A DNA stretch of 10,531 bases from NCBI GenBank assembly GCA_018901625.1, contig JAHIEM010000095.1, positions 1 through 10,531 of the forward strand. Direction: 5' to 3'. The stretch is from Nanobdellota archaeon. Lineage in GTDB: Archaea; Nanobdellota; Nanobdellia; Pacearchaeales; GW2011-AR1. The position numbers and the translations under genes are program-made. Of the stretch, positions 1 through 8,600 are shown piece after piece. The notes below the pieces were generated by a model. That model was not told the origin of the DNA. It saw only the letters and a program-made list of their open reading frames with translations, and made no database searches. Position 1 is the first letter of the stretch. Every line of letters begins with the position of its first letter.

Positions 1-2
1 AA

Positions 3-776
3 ATAATAAACATAACAGACATAACTGGATTTTTATACTGCCCAAGAAAGATTTATCTCAAACTAGTGAAAGGAATAAAATCTCCTCCAACCCAGAGAAT
101 GATTAATGGAATGCTAAGGCACAAAGTTTTTGACATATTCAACAAGAACGAATCAAGTTTAGTCTCAAGCATAAAATCAAAAATAAATCAGGAAGAAATA
201 AAAAAACTCTACCTAAATTTTCTTCATGACATAATTCAGGAAATTCTCACTCAAAATAATATTCTGGCTGGAAAATTCAGGATAAATGAGAAAGATTTTT
301 CTAAATCAATTTTAGAAACAATGAACCCTGAAATAGAAATGAGAGTCAAGTCAATTACAACTTTTCTTGAAAAAGGTTTTTTAGGAAAAGAACTATGGCG
401 CGAGCTAATTCCAAAATACCTCACAGAATTAAAACTAGAATCTCAAGAATTGGGATTAAGAGGAAGAGTGGACAGAGTTATGTTCTCAGACTCAATTCTT
501 CCTTATGAAGTAAAAACAAGAGATAAAATCTACGAATCAGACAAATTGCAATTAGCAGGCTATGCCCTCTTGCTGGAAAAAGAATTCAATAAACAAATAA
601 GCAAGGGAATTGTGGAATTTCTAGGGCAGCGGCAGGAAATAGATTTAACTCAGGAATTAAAAAATAAAGTTCTGGAAATTGCAGAAACAATAAGAAACTT
701 ATCAGAAGAAAATGCGAGCATGCCAAGTAATTTTGAGAAATGCAGAAACTGCGAGCTGAATGAGAATTGTGCTTAA
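3..776 (+). CDS. cas4: Cas4-like RecB-family exonuclease, 5' end outside window
   Basis: The frame is open from the window edge, so the true start lies upstream. A GTG at 66 is in frame, but starting there would discard the conserved first cysteine (TGC 39-41, in YCPRKIYL). Visible Cas4 signatures, in order: Cys at 39; GMLRH with His at 120; GRVDRV with the metal-binding Asp at 471; YEVKTR with Glu 507 and Lys 513, the PD-(D/E)XK core; QLAGY (Gln 549), the Q-x3-Y motif; and three C-terminal cysteines at 741, 750 and 768. In the family, the four cysteines bind a 4Fe-4S cluster, and the enzyme trims single-stranded ends or processes prespacers during CRISPR adaptation. At 257 or more residues it is longer than many Cas4 proteins. 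The extra length is a Lys/Glu-rich helical stretch between the His and Asp motifs. No other cas gene or repeat is visible, so it may be a stand-alone Cas4-type nuclease working in DNA repair. It ends in TAA, with no clear T-run terminator after it. Confidence 0.85.
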   Translation: MINITDITGFLYCPRKIYLKLVKGIKSPPTQRMINGMLRHKVFDIFNKNESSLVSSIKSKINQEEIKKLYLNFLHDIIQEILTQNNILAGKFRINEKDFSKSILETMNPEIEMRVKSITTFLEKGFLGKELWRELIPKYLTELKLESQELGLRGRVDRVMFSDSILPYEVKTRDKIYESDKLQLAGYALLLEKEFNKQISKGIVEFLGQRQEIDLTQELKNKVLEIAETIRNLSEENASMPSNFEKCRNCELNENCA

Positions 777-887
777 TAATTAATGCTCATCTCATAAATA
801 GAATAGAACTGCTTATATTTAAATTATCATCAGAAAGAATACTCCACAATAAACTTATCATTTATCCACCCAAGCTAATAAGACACA

Positions 888-913
888 ATTAAGGTTTCTA
901 TAGAAACCTTAAT
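888..913. repeat. Perfect 26-bp palindrome, candidate operator
   Basis: The half-site attaaggtttcta (888-900) is followed immediately by its exact reverse complement (901-913), with no spacer and no mismatch. The right half covers the BRE and the start of the TATA box of the next gene. A dimeric repressor bound here would block TBP/TFB, so an operator is the simplest reading. Because the sequence is symmetric, the left half also presents a BRE/TATA-like element toward the minus strand. As RNA it would fold into a spacer-less hairpin, which is a poor terminator shape. The regulator is not in this window. Confidence 0.6.
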
Positions 914-918
914 AAATA
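902..918 (+). promoter_or_regulatory. Archaeal BRE/TATA promoter for the surface operon
   Basis: The purine-rich agaaac (902-907) matches a TFB recognition element. It is followed by an A/T box, ttaataaata (909-918). The box centre is about 24-25 bases upstream of the ATG at 938, which is where archaeal transcription normally starts. No Shine-Dalgarno sequence precedes that ATG, so the first gene is probably read from a leaderless mRNA. The element lies inside the right arm of the palindrome, so the promoter is probably controlled there. Confidence 0.65.
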
Positions 919-937
919 CAGATTTTCTAATACGAAT

Positions 938-2755
938 ATGAAAAAGCTGGGTGTAATTTTATTTTTATTATTTTTAATAGTCCCATTAGCATTTGCAGAA
1001 GACCAAGCTAAGGTAGACAAAGCTTATACTTGTTTAGAAGGAAAAGTAAGTGGCAAGTGTGCAACTCTAACTCTAGACGAACAGCTCTTCTCACTTCTAG
1101 CTCTCTCATATGACTCGGGAATTGCAACCAGCTGCAAATCAGCCCTGATTGCAAATTCTAATAACCAGATGTGCTGGCCAAAATCAGGCTGCAAACTAAA
1201 AGAAACAGCAATTGCAACAATTGCTATGAATTATATTGGAGCAGACGCGTCTAAGCCAGAAGCATGGCTTCTAAATCAGACAAAAATCCCAACAGACCTA
1301 AACTGGTATCTAGAGATAGATTCGAGAGATGCAACATCCTGCGCAATAAAATATGATACGAGCAACTCAACATCAAACACTGTTCAGATGGGAGCAGACA
1401 AGAAACTCTCTATATCTGGCTCTGGCTCGTGTTTCTCACTGGCTAATGGAAATTACTGGCTCCAGATTTCTAATTCTTGCTTGGGAAAAACATTCAGAGT
1501 TTCTTGCGATAAAGACTTCTTCACAGCACTGCTATATAAAAAGCAAAGCTCAGATGTCTGGCACATATCCTCAAATACTCAATCAGCATCTGCATCAGGC
1601 ACAACAGAAAACAAGGTAGTATCTCTCTGCTTTAAACAAGGGAGTGATTGTGATTATGAGGGAAGTTTATGGGCAACTCTTGCTCTCCAGAGAAATAACC
1701 CAGTAGATTCATATGTCCCGTATCTAATTGCAAATGCTCAAGACAATGCAAAATACAGCCCGTACTCATTCTTGCAAAAAATAGCCCCGGCTGACGAATT
1801 CCTTGTAAATATCAGAAATCTGCAAAACCCATCTGGATTCTGGGATATTAACTCAGGTTATGGGAGATACTATGACACCTCTCTTGCAATAATTGGTTTA
1901 AGGGAGATATCAGATGATCCTCAAGTTCAGGAATCAAAAGACTGGCTCCAGTCAGCTCAGGCAAGTGATGGGTGCTGGCAGACAATAAAAGATACTGCGT
2001 TTATTCTGTACTCTGCCTGGCCTAGAGAACCATCATTTGGCGGCGGGGGGATAACTAATGACTACTGTGAAGACTACGGAAAGTCCTGCGCCTCAAATAC
2101 AGAATGTGTTGATGCTGGCGGCGAGGTTTTAGGCAACTACGAGTGCAGAGAAGACTCACTAAAAATTTGCTGTTCAATCCAGGTAGCTCAAAAAACATGC
2201 GCAGACAAGGGAGGAGTAAAATGCTCTTCAACAGAAGATTGTTCTGGTGATGGAAGCCTAGTCTCAGCAAGTGATTCAACAAGATGTTGCATCGGAGGAA
2301 CATGCGAAGAGAGAGAACAAGCTAGTTGCGAAGTAGACACAACATTCCAGTGCAAGTCTACCTGTGCTGCAGATGAAGAAATTAAGACAGGCTCAGAATT
2401 CAGCTGCACAGGCGGGGAGTTCTGCTGTGCTCTAAAAATCCAAGCTAAAAAGAGCTACTGGTGGATATGGCTCCTAATATTCTTAATAATCCTTGTTGTC
2501 CTAGGAATAGTTTTCAGGAATCAGTTGCGAGTATACTTATTCAAACTAAGAAGCGGAGGAAAATCAAGTAGTGTTCAGCAAACTCGGCCGCCATTCCCCC
2601 CGATGTCTTCAATGCCTAGAGGAATGCAAATGCGCCCGATGCCTCGCCCAGGCATGCCCCCCTCTTCTTCATCAAGACCGCCTGCTCAAAAAGGCTCTAA
2701 AATAGACCAGGAATTAGAAGAAACACTAAAGAAACTAAAAGAGATGAGTAAGTAA
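938..2755 (+). CDS. Secreted membrane-anchored protein with alpha/alpha-toroid-like repeats and cysteine-rich modules
   Basis: Function unknown; 605 residues. A signal peptide spans residues 1-20 (hydrophobic core VILFLLFLIVPLAFA). Residues 28-110 and about 240-362 carry helical repeats resembling prenyltransferase/terpenoid-cyclase alpha/alpha-toroid units. Examples are LDEQLFSLLAL, NPSGFWDIN with YYDTSLAIIGL, and ASDGCW with DTAFILYSAW, which echo the QW-motif pattern. Between them (about 120-235) is a Cys-containing, probably beta-rich insert. After a glycine hinge (368-371) come three disulfide-type modules ending in CC at 411-412, 450-451 and 496-497. A transmembrane helix (507-526) follows, then a basic cytoplasmic tail rich in Pro and Met (545-583) and a short charged helix (588-604). 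The topology is therefore a large outside part, one helix, and a short inside tail. Toroid domains outside metabolism often serve as protein- or glycan-binding scaffolds, so I infer binding or scaffolding rather than catalysis; no catalytic set was recognised. It is the first gene of the operon, with the promoter directly upstream, and the next start is 1 base after its stop. Confidence 0.85.
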   Translation: MKKLGVILFLLFLIVPLAFAEDQAKVDKAYTCLEGKVSGKCATLTLDEQLFSLLALSYDSGIATSCKSALIANSNNQMCWPKSGCKLKETAIATIAMNYIGADASKPEAWLLNQTKIPTDLNWYLEIDSRDATSCAIKYDTSNSTSNTVQMGADKKLSISGSGSCFSLANGNYWLQISNSCLGKTFRVSCDKDFFTALLYKKQSSDVWHISSNTQSASASGTTENKVVSLCFKQGSDCDYEGSLWATLALQRNNPVDSYVPYLIANAQDNAKYSPYSFLQKIAPADEFLVNIRNLQNPSGFWDINSGYGRYYDTSLAIIGLREISDDPQVQESKDWLQSAQASDGCWQTIKDTAFILYSAWPREPSFGGGGITNDYCEDYGKSCASNTECVDAGGEVLGNYECREDSLKICCSIQVAQKTCADKGGVKCSSTEDCSGDGSLVSASDSTRCCIGGTCEEREQASCEVDTTFQCKSTCAADEEIKTGSEFSCTGGEFCCALKIQAKKSYWWIWLLIFLIILVVLGIVFRNQLRVYLFKLRSGGKSSSVQQTRPPFPPMSSMPRGMQMRPMPRPGMPPSSSSRPPAQKGSKIDQELEETLKKLKEMSK

Positions 2756-2756
2756 A

Positions 2757-3533
2757 ATGTCTCGCAAAGAGCCTAAGACTAAAAATCATTCTAGTCTTCT
2801 TAACCTGAGATTAATCCAGCTAAACTCCAAAGTTCTTTCTACCTTTTTTCTTGACTTATTATTCTATATCTCAATAATTGCATTATTTTTTTTATTTGCA
2901 ACTATTCTCAAATCAGCGCTCTCTAATCTCCAACAACTAGACTACTCCAATATTCTCACTGCAGACCTGGAAGCAGCAACTGCAAATCTTGTAATATTGA
3001 AATCAGTCTTCACTAAAATGATAATTATTATCCTGTTGTTCATTATCTCATCCATAATCTCATTCACATTGTTCAAGGGGCTAATCTGGACAAGGATTCT
3101 AGAAGCAAAATTCAGATTAAAATACTTCTTGAAAACACTTCTGATGAATCTGATTTACTTCACAATCTTTCTCTTGCTAATTATATACTCAATGATAAAA
3201 CTGGATAACAGCTATCTCACTATAATCCTCATCTTGTTATTCTTTCACTTTAATGCGCTTTCATACCACTTTATCACAAAAAAGCATCAATGCAAAATAT
3301 TCAGGTCAATAAAAGAAAGTTTCAGATTCTCACTCTACATAGTTAATTATATTCTCCCATACATATTAATCTCAGTACTATTCCTCGCATTGATGATTAT
3401 CACTCAATTAATTCTTACCAGAATAATCTCTCAAACATACTACCCTCTCCTTATGCCTGTTTTCCTTGTTCTATACCTCTCAATAATAAGAAATTATTTT
3501 GCAAAACTAGTTGAAAAAATAGAAAATGAGTAA
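2757..3533 (+). CDS. Six-helix integral membrane protein of unknown function
   Basis: Not recognised as a named family; 258 residues. Six hydrophobic helices are visible, at about residues 29-51, 87-110, 126-147, 152-173, 191-220 and 229-247. A short basic N-terminus (RKEPKTKNH) and a C-terminal tail (KLVEKIENE) probably both face the cytoplasm. The largest outside loop lies between helices 1 and 2 (about 52-86). A basic loop (174-190, KKHQCK and FRSIKESFRF) probably lies inside. There is no signal peptide, ATP-binding motif or clear catalytic residue. Its start is 1 base after the previous stop, and its last 8 bases overlap the next gene, so translation is probably coupled. Placed between two large surface proteins, it could anchor, stabilise or help export them; this is inference from context only. 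It is very rich in Leu and Ile even for a membrane protein. Confidence 0.85.
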   Translation: MSRKEPKTKNHSSLLNLRLIQLNSKVLSTFFLDLLFYISIIALFFLFATILKSALSNLQQLDYSNILTADLEAATANLVILKSVFTKMIIIILLFIISSIISFTLFKGLIWTRILEAKFRLKYFLKTLLMNLIYFTIFLLLIIYSMIKLDNSYLTIILILLFFHFNALSYHFITKKHQCKIFRSIKESFRFSLYIVNYILPYILISVLFLALMIITQLILTRIISQTYYPLLMPVFLVLYLSIIRNYFAKLVEKIENE

Positions 3534-5631
3534 ATCAAGAAAAGCGCAGGTCACAGCATTCATCATAATCGGAATAGTAATAGTTGCTGCTCTTATTCTC
3601 TATTTCCTGCTTGCCAAAAAACCAGAAGCGATTGAAACAGGAACACCCTCAGAATCTGTAGCTGCTCAAGTCAAACCAGTCTATAGTTTTGTCTCAGACT
3701 GCCTAGAGCAAGAAACTTTGAAAGGAATAGAGTTGCTAAGGCTCCAGGGAGGATATATCTACCTTCCAAGTGATGTAGAATTAGTTGAAGTAGAGACAGA
3801 TGCAGGAAAACAAAAAGTTCCACTCTGGCTATCTGATGATAGCATGGCAGTTCCCTCTCTCGAGTTTATGGAAAACCAGCTCTCTAGCTATCTGGAAAGT
3901 GAAACACCTAAATGCGCAGACCTCTCTGGTTTTAAAGATAGAAACTTTGAAATCTCCTCTCTAAAACCAGAAGCAACAGTTATCTTGCGGGACTCTGCTA
4001 TAATCACACTTAAATGGCCAATAAGTGTAGACTACAAGAATGAGAATTACAGATTTGAAGACTTTTCAAAAAGACTAAATATAAACTTTTCACAGGTTTA
4101 TGATGTTGCATCAGGCTTGCTAATCTACGAGCTAGGATATAACTATCTAGAATCTCATGCAAAGAGCTTGTTGTCTCTGTATTCCTATGCTGGCGGAAGC
4201 AAAGAATCTACTGACATTCCTCCAATGTCTTTTACAGATACAAGTACAGACTGCAATTTTGTCTCGTGGAACAAGCAGGAAGTTGATTCAACTCTCAAGA
4301 ATATTTTCCAGCAGAACTACCAGTATCTTAAGATTGCAAATACTAATTTCCAGCAAGTTAAGGCAAAAGACAAGCTTTCACAGGGAGTTTATGACTCTTT
4401 TATACATGACTATTTCCCAGAAATGAAGAACATTCATGTAGACTTCAGCTATGATTCTGGCTATGATACCTATGTCTATGTCTGGCCCCCAAGTCTAATG
4501 CCAGAGAGACTGAGTCAGAATAAGATTCCCTTCCTTCCTAGTTTCTGCTCATTTTCTTACGAATTTGAGTATACAATCTCTGCCCCAATTCTAGTTAAGA
4601 TAAGAGATACAAAATCTCCAAATATTCGTGATGGTAAGATAGCTGAACAAGGATTTACCTTTTACTTCCCAATGAGAATGTATCTTTGCGCAGATGAGTC
4701 AAGAGGGTGCACAAATACAGAACCAGACTACTCAGCTAATCTAGAAGCTATAGAGAATCTAACAGGAGTTAAGTTTTATAATTGTGATTCTATTGATAAA
4801 ACAACTGAAATCTCAGTAAAAGATGACAGGGGTTTTGCTCTTGATGGGGTTGATATTACCCATAGATGCGGGGGATATGCAAATGAGTGTTGGCTTGGGA
4901 GAACTTCAAATGGCAGGGCAGTAATCTCCCTGCCAAAATGTTCAAGTTCTTCACTAGAACTAGTTAAGCAAGGCTACGGAACAATTAAAGATTCAGTAAA
5001 ATCAGAATACTCCCTGGACAAGGTTAGGAATATAACTGTTGATGTAAAGTTAGTAAGATCTGACAAGTTCGCAGCAGCTTATTCTATCACAAATGGTTTT
5101 ACAAAAGATGCATGTGGAAAATCTCCTGGAACATGGCTCTCAAGTTCTGTTTACAATCCATCTCTTCAGGACAGGATAATTCTCTCTCTTGGCGGGCTGG
5201 GTGGAAATATGGTTAATTATCCTTCAAGCAAGAACCTAGAAATTGCAGCAGGAAGCTACGAACTGCAGAGCACAGTGATTAGCAGTGTGACAATCAAGCC
5301 ATCAGTTTATGAAAGCCAAACTGTCTCATTTAACACTCAAGATAAGACAAAGCCATATGTTGGCGATTGGATGATGGGTTCTGCAAGCTATCCTATAGTT
5401 CTATCAAGAAGCGAGCTCGCAGGCAAGTCAAAAATAACATTTTACATTCTAGTTGAACACCTCTCTAATGAAGAATTATCTGTCAAGAGCTTTGATAGTT
5501 CTGTAATTCAGGATAATTTGCTAAAAGGAACAGTGCAGGTTGATGATGATTGTGATGGCAAGACATCAGACAAAGAGGTTTCAATATCTTCATCACAATA
5601 CGCAAATATACTTAAACCAAAATTGTCATAA
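3526..5631 (+). CDS. Surface protein with prepilin-like KAQVTAFIIIG leader
   Basis: Function unknown; 701 residues. The N-terminus has a short basic stretch, then KAQVTAF and a hydrophobic helix to about residue 29. It either acts as an uncleaved anchor or is a class III (prepilin-like) signal cut before Gln8. The LQGGYIYLP stretch near residues 73-81 and the YEFEYTISAPILVKIRD stretch (345-361) match, from memory, a recurrent DPANN family of this layout; I cannot confirm this by search. Residues 427-490 look like a carboxypeptidase-regulatory or Ig-like beta-sandwich (ISVKDDRGFALDGVDI, then GRAVISLPKC and KQGYGTI). Near the C-terminus (672-684) DDDCDGKTSDKE fits an EF-hand-like Ca-binding loop. 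Twelve cysteines in the exported part suggest disulfides. The start is chosen because the leader motif begins 5 residues later and its ATG overlaps the upstream stop by 8 bases. The next gene follows after 13 bases. A structural or adhesive envelope role is inferred. Confidence 0.85.
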   Translation: MSKSRKAQVTAFIIIGIVIVAALILYFLLAKKPEAIETGTPSESVAAQVKPVYSFVSDCLEQETLKGIELLRLQGGYIYLPSDVELVEVETDAGKQKVPLWLSDDSMAVPSLEFMENQLSSYLESETPKCADLSGFKDRNFEISSLKPEATVILRDSAIITLKWPISVDYKNENYRFEDFSKRLNINFSQVYDVASGLLIYELGYNYLESHAKSLLSLYSYAGGSKESTDIPPMSFTDTSTDCNFVSWNKQEVDSTLKNIFQQNYQYLKIANTNFQQVKAKDKLSQGVYDSFIHDYFPEMKNIHVDFSYDSGYDTYVYVWPPSLMPERLSQNKIPFLPSFCSFSYEFEYTISAPILVKIRDTKSPNIRDGKIAEQGFTFYFPMRMYLCADESRGCTNTEPDYSANLEAIENLTGVKFYNCDSIDKTTEISVKDDRGFALDGVDITHRCGGYANECWLGRTSNGRAVISLPKCSSSSLELVKQGYGTIKDSVKSEYSLDKVRNITVDVKLVRSDKFAAAYSITNGFTKDACGKSPGTWLSSSVYNPSLQDRIILSLGGLGGNMVNYPSSKNLEIAAGSYELQSTVISSVTIKPSVYESQTVSFNTQDKTKPYVGDWMMGSASYPIVLSRSELAGKSKITFYILVEHLSNEELSVKSFDSSVIQDNLLKGTVQVDDDCDGKTSDKEVSISSSQYANILKPKLS

Positions 5632-5634
5632 ATA

Positions 5635-5639
5635 GGGAG
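5635..5639 (+). promoter_or_regulatory. Shine-Dalgarno sequence for the giant gene
   Basis: The gggag at 5635-5639 lies 5 bases before the ATG at 5645 and is the clearest ribosome-binding site in the window. It favours 5645 over the in-frame ATG at 5663. No TATA box separates this gene from the upstream stop at 5631, so it is read as part of the same operon. Confidence 0.6.
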
Positions 5640-5644
5640 AAAGA

Positions 5645-8600
5645 ATGAAAAAAGAGAAAATAATGCTTAAAAAAAATATTCATATATTTCTAATCGTGTT
5701 TATCATCGCACTGTTAGTCAGCCTTCCTGCAGCTTATTCTTACCAAATCTCAGAATATGATTCAGAACAACAAACAGAGCAAGAATCAAGCTCATCTGTA
5801 GTTACAGGTTTTGTAGTGCAAAATAATTCAACTAACAATTCAACTAATCAAACTGTCCCAGATGTTGGGGGAAAGTGTTCAGACAAGAGCAAGAAAGTTT
5901 CAGGCATAGTAAAGCTGATGGATAATGGGATAATGCGGGTTTTAGAATCAGTAGCTTCAATCATGTATCTAATCTGCACTATTATGTCTACAATTGACTC
6001 AATTCTTCATAAAGTTCAGATTTTTATGGCTTGCTGTCTCGGTCCAGCAGAAAATTGGGCAAATCCATCTTGTTTAGCAAAAAATGCAGAAGTTGAAACC
6101 TGGGAAATAAGCAACATGATTCCATATGTCAAGCCAATCTGCTGTTTTGTAAACTGCGGATGGTGCGGTGGTTTAGATGGCAAGGGCGCAAGCGAATGCT
6201 GGGGTTCTGAAATCGCTTCAATATCTCCAGTAAACATGATTGCAAGTGGAATTTCTCCAAGCAAGGATGGCGGTATTTCAGGTGTTGGTTCTTTGCATCT
6301 ATCTCCATTTGAAAATATTTACATGGCAGTTGGTTGCATGTGTCCTGTTGCAATTTTATTTAATCTGAGAAAACTCGCAACAATATACGAGGTTTATGAT
6401 TGCTGTATTCAGGAAGCTTGCGCAAACGGATTAACAACAGAAGGATGTGAGCAGCAGCTAAAAGAAGCAACCTGCATGTACTGGCAAGGCTCAGCTCTAA
6501 AAATGCTGGCTAAGATAATAGTTTCCCTGCTAGCTTCATGGTTAATTGAGCCAATAGTTAAAGATTTAGTTAAAACAGTTCCAGGACTAGCTTGTGTAAT
6601 GGCTGTTCTGGATTTAGCTCAGATTCCAGGGGAGATACAGGGAGTTAAAGCAGCTTTTGACTGGACAAAAAGAACATTTAAAAAACCAAGCTGCAAGGAT
6701 TTAGGTTTTGATAAAATTAAGAAACAGATGGAATCAGGAACATTTTCGCAGTCAGCAGGAACAAACTCTCTAACTCTAAATGATAAAGATGGTGATGGTA
6801 GATATGATATTGCAACTTCTTCAACTCAGCCTGCAACTTCAACACAAACAGCAGGAACAGGAAGTGTAATAACTGGCAATGCGATTACTGGGAATGTTAT
6901 AACTGGCATGGCTGTTAATGAAAAATACACTACAAGAACACTTAAGGCAGATACAGAATCTCAGCCATTAAGAGACTCAGGAAAAATTCCAAGTGACTGG
7001 ACTCAAAGATATTCTACAGATGTAAAGCAGCAATACATACTCGAATATCTAAACTCAGAAGGCAAAGTAATCGCACGCCAGTATAATCCATGCGGATTGG
7101 GTGCGTGTATATTCACAAGATATAGATTTGTAGATTCTAATGGAGTAAACCTGCCTGCTAAGGAAGGATATGATGGGTATCAGTTAGGTGCAGAAGCAAA
7201 CTTTCTTAATAAACTAGGCAAAGTTGCAAGTGATTCAAATTTAATAAAGACTCCCACTTCCACTCGCACAATAGATACCGCTGTTCCAGAAATGGATTGC
7301 AGCAGCGGGGTATGCATACCTACAGATACAAACTCTCCAGAATACATTGCTTACTCTCTTTTTAATTCAGTAGGAACAACAGGAATATCACCCCCAGCCA
7401 CTCTTGAAACTACAACAACTGCAACAGAAACACTGCAAACACAACCTCAAATATCATACTCATCTCAAGGCGCCCCATTAGTAATCTCTAGAGGGTTATT
7501 GTGGGCAGAAGCAGGAAACTCAGAGAAAATGGCAAATCAGCTTATTGAAAAAGGTATTGCAACCAGTACATTAAGAACAGCTGACATGAGTGCTGCAGAA
7601 CTGGGAAAATCTCTAGCTCAGTCAAATCTTCAAGAGTTTGTTTACATAGCCCATAGTGCAGGTGGGACAAAAGATGATTATGAGAAACTTAGCTCAGCAC
7701 TTAAACTAGCAAACGAGCAGAGAGCAGCATCAGGACTTCCTGGAATAAAAGCAAATGTAATTCTAGGAGACACAAGAGAAGCAGCAACAGATGCAGCATA
7801 TTTTGTTAATGATGAGAATATTGTTCACGTGACTCTCATAGCCTCAGCAGCAGGAGCATCTATGCGGACAGATGTAGCAGGGGTTGAAAAGTCTAGTCTT
7901 ATGAACAATCCTAAATTTACTCTTCAGAAAGCAGAAGGAGACGGAATAGAATCAAGCAGAGTAACCCACTGGTTATTTAATAGTGAAGAAGTAAAAAAAT
8001 ATGTTGAAAATCTTGCAAGAGAAAATACAAAAACTTTTTCTCTAAGTTTTGTAAATAAAGAGATTGAGAATTCTTTAACAATAACAAGCAATATTGAAGG
8101 GAGAACAGCAGAGCAAAAATTATTATTATACGGATATGTTGCTAAAGGCGATTCACTTGTGTCAGTTTACAAAGATGAGAATGGCAATCTTATTCCGTTT
8201 AAAATAAATGCTAAAGAAGTTAATGGGCAGGATACAAGGATTCTAAACTCTTTGACTGTTGCAGAGATTAAAGAACTATTCCCTGAAGGTTTATCTAGTG
8301 TCCAATTTGATAAAGATTCTGCATTGCCTCTTCCAGAAGCAAGAGATGCAAACACGAGAGTCGCACTTCCATTACTGTATTCAATAGTTATCGAGCCCCC
8401 TCCAACACCAACACCATCAGCACCAATCTCACCCACAACCCAACCATCAACCACAACCCCAACCCCAATAACAACTCAATTAGACCAATCACTATTTTCT
8501 AAAATAGGCACAGGAATAGATGCATTAGTTTTCAGAGGATACCTGCCAGGAGGAAGTTTAACAGCAGAACAAAAAGAAGTTTATGAAAACTTTGGAGAGC

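Larger units (their letters stand above)
777..937. other. Intergenic region between the cas4-like gene and the surface operon
   Basis: This 161-base AT-rich gap is the only sizeable non-coding stretch in the window. It holds no open frame of meaningful length (the ATG at 783 stops after four codons) and no obvious T-run terminator. A TATA-like string at 812-822 (cttatatttaa) could be an upstream promoter giving a leader of roughly 95 bases, but it lacks a convincing purine-rich BRE. The strongest elements are the palindrome at 888-913 and the promoter at 902-918. Confidence 0.7.

Noticed and set aside
66..776. GTG at 66 as the start of the cas4-like gene
   Set aside because: The frame stays open to the window edge and the upstream codons encode the conserved YCPRKIYL with the first iron-sulfur cysteine.
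812..822. TATA-like string as the operon's main promoter
   Set aside because: It has no good BRE and would leave a long leader; the element at 902-918 has better spacing to the ATG at 938.
888..913. Palindrome as terminator of the cas4-like gene
   Set aside because: The hairpin has no loop and no T-run after it, and it lies over 110 bases past the stop, within a promoter.
1353..1619. 88-codon frame on the + strand inside the toroid gene
   Set aside because: It lies in another frame within a well-supported gene and has no recognisable protein character.
2055..2409. Two antisense frames over the cysteine-rich modules
   Set aside because: They are shadows of the coding strand, without a promoter or family features.
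4157..4426. 89-codon + strand frame inside the 701-residue gene
   Set aside because: It is an out-of-frame overlap with a continuous gene and has no upstream signal.
6016..6353. Two antisense frames under the giant gene
   Set aside because: The + strand frame is continuous here and gives a coherent Cys-rich domain.
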